The notes under the pieces: generated by a model
Seen by the model: the letters and a program-made list of their open reading frames with translations, nothing else
Databases searched by the model: none
What the model was told of the DNA's origin: nothing
From: Oscillibacter sp. UBA6647
GTDB lineage: Bacteria; Bacillota; Clostridia; Oscillospirales; Oscillospiraceae
Direction: 5' to 3'
Assembly: GCA_002455655.1 (NCBI GenBank)
Contig: DKLF01000053.1
Span: 1-16,884 of the forward strand
DNA length: 16,884 nucleotides
Program-made: the position numbers and the translations under genes
Shown here: positions 13,304 to 16,884 of the stretch, piece after piece
Position numbering within the stretch: the stretch's first letter is position 1
How the letters are laid out: every line of letters begins with the position of its first letter

Positions 13304-13432
13304 CTGTTTTTACAGAACAAAATATGGATGTTGCAGAGACAATGCTTGTGGATTTTGTCTTTACGCGGCAAATCGCGGTTTGTGGGGAGGGCTGAGATTC
13401 GGTTTTCTGCGTGGCACTAAAAAAGGAAGCGT

Positions 13433-13466
13433 AAAAAAGGCAGGGACATCAGAAGACGTCCCTGCC
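13433..13466 (-). terminator. Terminator after mrp
   Basis: Leftward, GGCAGGGAC (13466-13458) pairs with GTCCCTGCC (13447-13439), nine perfect pairs around a ten-base loop, followed by six U residues (13438-13433). It starts 11 bases after the mrp stop codon. Confidence 0.92.
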
Positions 13467-13476
13467 CTGTGTGCAA

Positions 13477-14298
13477 TTATTTGCCCTCGGCGGCGTCGGC
13501 GGCGGGGCTGAGCCAATCGCCCTGAAAATCCTCGATGCTGCCCGCGTCGGTCAGGGCCGCGAGGGCCGGATCGACGGGCATCTGAGAAAGAAGCTTCAGG
13601 TTGTGCCGCGCGGCGGCTTCGGAGGTTTTCCCCTCGCCAAAAAGATAGATTTTCTTTCCGCAGTCCGGGCAGGCCACATAGCTCATGTTCTCCACCACGC
13701 CCAGAATGGGAACTTCCATCATCTCCGCCATCTTCACGGCCTTTTCCACCACCATGCTCACCAGCTCCTGCGGAGAGGCCACCACAAGGATGCCGTCCAG
13801 CGGAATGGACTGGAACACGGAGAGGGACACGTCGCCGGTTCCCGGGGGCATATCCACAAACAGATAGTCCACGTCCCAGATTACGTCCGTCCAGAACTGT
13901 TGAACCACGCCGGAGATCACCGGGCCGCGCCAGATAACCGGGTCTGTCTCGTTATCCAGCAGCAGGTTGACGGACATAATCTCAATGCCGGTTTTGGTCA
14001 CGGCAGGGAGGAGGGAGTGTCCGTCGCTCCGGGCCTTTTCATGGATACCGAAGGCCTTGGGGATGGAAGGACCGGTGATATCGGCGTCCAGCACGCCGAC
14101 CTTGAAGCCCCGCCGACGCATAGTCACCGCCAACTGGCTGGTCACCATGGATTTTCCGACGCCGCCCTTACCAGAGACAACGCCAAAAACCTTCCCGATG
14201 CGGCTTTCGGGATTGGCCTCCTTCAGAAGGGACTGGGGTCCCTGACGCTCCGCGCAGCTTTCGCCGCAGGCGGAACACTCGTGGGTGCATTCACTCAT
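13477..14298 (-). CDS. mrp: Mrp/ApbC/NBP35-family Fe-S cluster carrier ATPase
   Basis: Mrp proteins bind and deliver [4Fe-4S] clusters in the cytoplasm using ATP. The protein has 273 residues. An N-terminal cysteine set, C4, C8, C11 and C15 (CX3CX2CX3C), recalls the N-terminal cluster site of eukaryotic NBP35. The deviant Walker A is SGKGGVGKS (42-50), the Mrp signature DADITGPS lies at 71-78, and DMPPGTGD near 149-156 is the Walker B region. C210 and C213 (CPDC) are the CXXC that bridges a cluster between two subunits. ATG 14298 has AAAGGAG seven bases upstream. It is followed by its own terminator. It could supply the Fe-S dehydratase-like enzyme at 8623, but nothing in the sequence ties them. 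Confidence 0.93.
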   Translation of the reverse strand: MSECTHECSACGESCAERQGPQSLLKEANPESRIGKVFGVVSGKGGVGKSMVTSQLAVTMRRRGFKVGVLDADITGPSIPKAFGIHEKARSDGHSLLPAVTKTGIEIMSVNLLLDNETDPVIWRGPVISGVVQQFWTDVIWDVDYLFVDMPPGTGDVSLSVFQSIPLDGILVVASPQELVSMVVEKAVKMAEMMEVPILGVVENMSYVACPDCGKKIYLFGEGKTSEAAARHNLKLLSQMPVDPALAALTDAGSIEDFQGDWLSPAADAAEGK

Positions 14299-14373
14299 GT
14301 CAAAACTCCTTTTGCCATATTATAAGGTGTCGGCGGGAAAGTGAGGCCCGCCTCTATCAATGCAACCGTTATC

Positions 14374-16626
14374 TTATACCTCAGACGGGTCGTTCGTCAA
14401 CCTTTGAACGGAAACCTCCGGATCGTCTGCGAAAAAGGCGGCTTCCCGGCTGTGGCAGGTGAAAAGAAGAAGCTGGCGCTTTTTTCCCTCCTCCTTTAAA
14501 AGCCGCAGAGCGGACGCGCAGCGGGCGTCGTCGAAATTTGCCAGCGCGTCGTCCAACACCAAAGGCGGGGGGTCCATATCCGGCAGAACCAGCTCGCAGA
14601 TGGCCAGCCGCGCCGCCAGATACAGTTGGTCCCCCGCCCCCGCCGAGAGCAGCCCCGCGTCCCGCCACACCGTGTCTCCCGTCGGCTCGGCGGAGAGGTG
14701 GAACGACCGGTCCAGAACCACGCCGGAATAAGCCCCGCTGGTAAGCGCGGAAAAAAGCTCCGCCGTCCGGCGGCCCAGCAAGGGAGAGAAGCGGTTTTGC
14801 AGTGCGGCATTGGCGCCGTCCAGCGTCTCCATCGCCAAAGCGATGGACTGATATTCGCCTTCCAACACATCTATTTGCAAGCGAAGCTGCTCTGTCTGCG
14901 CCTCCAGCGCTTCCCGCCCGCCAAGGGCGGCGATCTGGCCGGTAAGGCGGTCGGCGGCGGATTGGGCGGCGGAGAGAGCGGCTTTCACAGAAAGAAGCTC
15001 GGTATTCAGCGCTTCCCGGCTTTGGGAGGGGGGCGCGGAGGGCTCTTCCGCAGAAGGGTTCCGGTCGGGAATCTGGCGGCACATGGTTTCGTACCGCAGT
15101 CGGGCGGCTTCCGCCGCACTTTCGGCGGCGGACAGCTCTCTGCGTCGAACGGCGCATTCTCGCAGCGCCGCGTCGGCGGCCGGAATGTCAAAGGCGGCGG
15201 GGGAAAAACGGCGGACCTCCAGCAAGATTCCCTGTTCGTTGGAGGTGAGGGAGGCGTACAGCGCGTCATAAGTGGCGGTGGCCTTCACCACCGCGTTTTG
15301 GGCCTCGTCCCGGCGGCGGCAGGCGGCGGCGTAGTCGTCCGCCAGAGCGGCAAGTTCCTCGGCAGAGGATGCGCCGTAGGCGGAGAGGTAGGCGGAACGA
15401 CGTTTCTCATCGGCTTTTTTCAGGGCGAAGCCCACGATCAGCCCGCAGATCAACCCCAGCCCGCAGGCGGGAGCGGCAATTTGCCACATCGGAAGGGGGG
15501 CGGTTAGAAGCTCATGGAGCAAAACGCCCAGCGCCAGTCCGCCGACCAACAGGACTACCGGGAACAGCCACGTGTTTTTCCGCCGCTCGGGTATATTCGC
15601 GGCGGCTCTTTGTGCCTCCTCCGCGGGTTTTCCCGCGAAGGGGCTTTCGCTGACGGCGGTTTCGGCTTTCACGCCCGCCTTCATGGCTGCGTCCTTTTCC
15701 GCCATGGCGGCATTCACGCTTTTGCGCACGGTTTCCAGATTGACAATGGCCCCCCGGAGACGGCCGATGGTTTCGTTTTCCGGAAGACGTGCCTCCTCCG
15801 CCCTGTGGCGGAGATTGACGGCGGTTTGCTCCGCGGCTTCGGCGGCATCCTCGGCCTCAGATAAAAGGCGGCGCTCCTTAGATGCGTCCCAGAGGGCGTG
15901 AAGCTTTAAAAGCCGGGATAGCTCTGTTTCCTGCTCCGCCAGACGGAAGAGCTCCCGATGCTGTTCGGCCAATTGGGCTTCCGCCCCCGTCAGAGCCTCC
16001 AACTGACGGACGGTGTCCGCCAGCTCCAGTTCCAGCGCGGGAAGCCGTCCGGTTTTATTGTGGCGGCGGCGGTTTAGCTGCTTATTCAGAGCCGCGGCGG
16101 CCTCGGAGTAAGAGGTGTCCTCTTCGCCGGTTGTGATGAGGGCGGCAATGCGTTTTTCAAGTCCCGCGTCCTGTGTCACAGGCAACCCTGCCTGACGGAT
16201 AAAGGCGCTGCGCTCGTATACCTCCCGGCTGACGCCCAGAAGGGTCTCTCCACAGTTTTGCCCGGTTAGGCCGGGATAATCGTCCATGGTTCCCGCGCGG
16301 ACCGCCTTAAAGTCCCCGAGAGGGGCGGTCTGGCGTTTCGTCTCCCGGAGCAGCGTCAGCTCGTTACCGCCGACGCGGCAGTCCAGCCGGCCCGCCATGG
16401 CCGCGCCGCTCCAGGGAGCGTAACGGTTTTTGTCGGCAATAAAGCCCACGCGGTCCCGCTCCCGGCTGTTGATACCATATAACATAGAGAGCAGAAACGC
16501 GCACCAGGTGGATTTGCCGGTTTCATTGGGAGCCTGTATAATGTTCAGCCCGTCGGAAAGATGAAGAGTCCGCTGGCTCAGTTTTCCGAAGGTGGCGCTC
16601 ATACGATGAATGCGCAGGTAGATCAC
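14374..16626 (-). CDS. SMC-like AAA ATPase with central membrane segments (YhaN type)
   Basis: An ABC/SMC-like ATPase with split head domains, related to RecF/SbcC proteins and most like YhaN, which usually works with a metallophosphoesterase nuclease (YhaO/SbcD-like). Numbered from GTG 16626 it has 750 residues: Walker A APNETGKST (32-40), long Ala/Glu-rich coiled coils, two hydrophobic segments at about 353-374 and 381-402 in the middle, a second coiled coil, then the signature LSAGAGDQ and Walker B LVLDDALANFDD near the C-terminus. The two membrane segments suggest attachment to the membrane. The start is uncertain: GTG 16626 gives the family-like VIYLRIHRM, ATG 16659 adds 11 residues but overlaps the likely -10 box, and ATG 16602 drops eight. 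No nuclease partner is visible within the 258 bases left upstream. Confidence 0.85.
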   Translation of the reverse strand: MIYLRIHRMSATFGKLSQRTLHLSDGLNIIQAPNETGKSTWCAFLLSMLYGINSRERDRVGFIADKNRYAPWSGAAMAGRLDCRVGGNELTLLRETKRQTAPLGDFKAVRAGTMDDYPGLTGQNCGETLLGVSREVYERSAFIRQAGLPVTQDAGLEKRIAALITTGEEDTSYSEAAAALNKQLNRRRHNKTGRLPALELELADTVRQLEALTGAEAQLAEQHRELFRLAEQETELSRLLKLHALWDASKERRLLSEAEDAAEAAEQTAVNLRHRAEEARLPENETIGRLRGAIVNLETVRKSVNAAMAEKDAAMKAGVKAETAVSESPFAGKPAEEAQRAAANIPERRKNTWLFPVVLLVGGLALGVLLHELLTAPLPMWQIAAPACGLGLICGLIVGFALKKADEKRRSAYLSAYGASSAEELAALADDYAAACRRRDEAQNAVVKATATYDALYASLTSNEQGILLEVRRFSPAAFDIPAADAALRECAVRRRELSAAESAAEAARLRYETMCRQIPDRNPSAEEPSAPPSQSREALNTELLSVKAALSAAQSAADRLTGQIAALGGREALEAQTEQLRLQIDVLEGEYQSIALAMETLDGANAALQNRFSPLLGRRTAELFSALTSGAYSGVVLDRSFHLSAEPTGDTVWRDAGLLSAGAGDQLYLAARLAICELVLPDMDPPPLVLDDALANFDDARCASALRLLKEEGKKRQLLLFTCHSREAAFFADDPEVSVQRLTNDPSEV

Positions 16627-16884
16627 CTCTGTTTCGTAAAATTCAAACAACCACATCATACCATATACAATTAGAAAAACCCAGAGACATTTTGAGAATT
16701 GCGTTTAAAAAGGCGCGGTATGAGGCAAGATAATGGCTGGTATAAAAAAAGTGGAAAACATGTAAAAACCGTATTGACAAACTAAGTGGGGTATGGTAGT
16801 CTAACAAAGCTGTCCGGGAGGATGGCGAGGGACTTGAAAAGAATGGTTAAGGACTTGAAAAAAGTACTTGACAAACTATGGGAA
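16627..16884. other. Right-edge intergenic stretch
   Basis: Mostly non-coding. Leftward, an extended -10 (TGGTATGAT, 16667-16659) may start the YhaN-type gene. Rightward, TTGACA near 16774, 17 bases and TAGTCT form a promoter, and TTGACAAACTA occurs again at about 16867. A frame opens at ATG 16822 (MARDLKRMVKDLKKVLDK...) and runs off the window, but its AG-rich ribosome site touches the start codon, so it may not be a gene. Confidence 0.4.

Noticed and set aside
13200..13476. Purine riboswitch upstream of xpt
   Set aside because: No conserved purine aptamer loops or core seen; the hairpins present are too small and differently arranged.
14626..15507. 293-residue plus-strand frame opposite the YhaN-type gene
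   Set aside because: Gly/Arg-rich low-complexity translation antisense to a well-supported ATPase; no ribosome binding site or known domain.
1..16884. CRISPR array, tRNA/rRNA genes, insertion sequences
   Set aside because: I saw no regularly spaced repeats, no tRNA cloverleaf or rRNA sequence, and no transposase or terminal inverted repeats in either strand.

Overview
The window (about 16.9 kb, moderately high GC with a few AT-rich islands) looks like the chromosome of a Gram-positive anaerobe of the class Clostridia, probably Oscillospirales-like. The evidence is strong AGGAGG-type ribosome binding sites, many hairpin/U-tract terminators, a lipoprotein solute-binding protein, a YhaN-type ATPase, an Mrp protein with an N-terminal cysteine cluster and an xpt-guaA pair. 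The taxon is an inference; no rRNA or marker gene is present.

Layout. (1) 1-2195: a gene-poor edge, then an XdhC-family protein and tcdA on the plus strand, closed by a strong terminator shared with the convergent mccA. (2) 2193-10236: a sulfur amino acid island built around a divergent control region (4259-4945). Leftward is mccB-mccA (reverse transsulfuration, homocysteine to cysteine). Rightward are an amino-acid ABC importer (lipoprotein, permease, ATPase), an M20D amidohydrolase and an unusual protein homologous to iron-sulfur L-serine dehydratase. (3) 10237-11080: a small AT-rich accessory patch with an XRE-type regulator broken by one stop codon, a palindromic operator and a divergent 60-residue protein. 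(4) 11084-16659: housekeeping genes on the minus strand, guaA, xpt, mrp and a large SMC-like ATPase with two central membrane segments.

The most interesting part is the control region of the sulfur island. Each divergent transcript begins with a short cysteine-rich open reading frame (27 and 37 codons, four Cys codons each), followed by an intrinsic terminator just before the first structural gene. In both leaders a segment in or next to the Cys codons can pair with one arm of the terminator, as in amino-acid attenuators. The two promoters also carry the same dyad, AACCTA-N9-TAGGTT, in identical geometry. The simplest reading is a two-layer cysteine switch: one shared repressor plus two independent Cys-codon attenuators. 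The operators and leaders were read directly from the sequence; the mechanism is inferred.

How the genes may work together: when cysteine is short, the importer brings in cystine or an S-substituted/N-acylated cysteine, the M20D enzyme would deacylate it, the serine-dehydratase-like Fe-S enzyme may act on the product by beta-elimination, and MccAB makes cysteine from homocysteine. The proteins made first in each operon are nearly free of cysteine, which fits expression under cysteine starvation.
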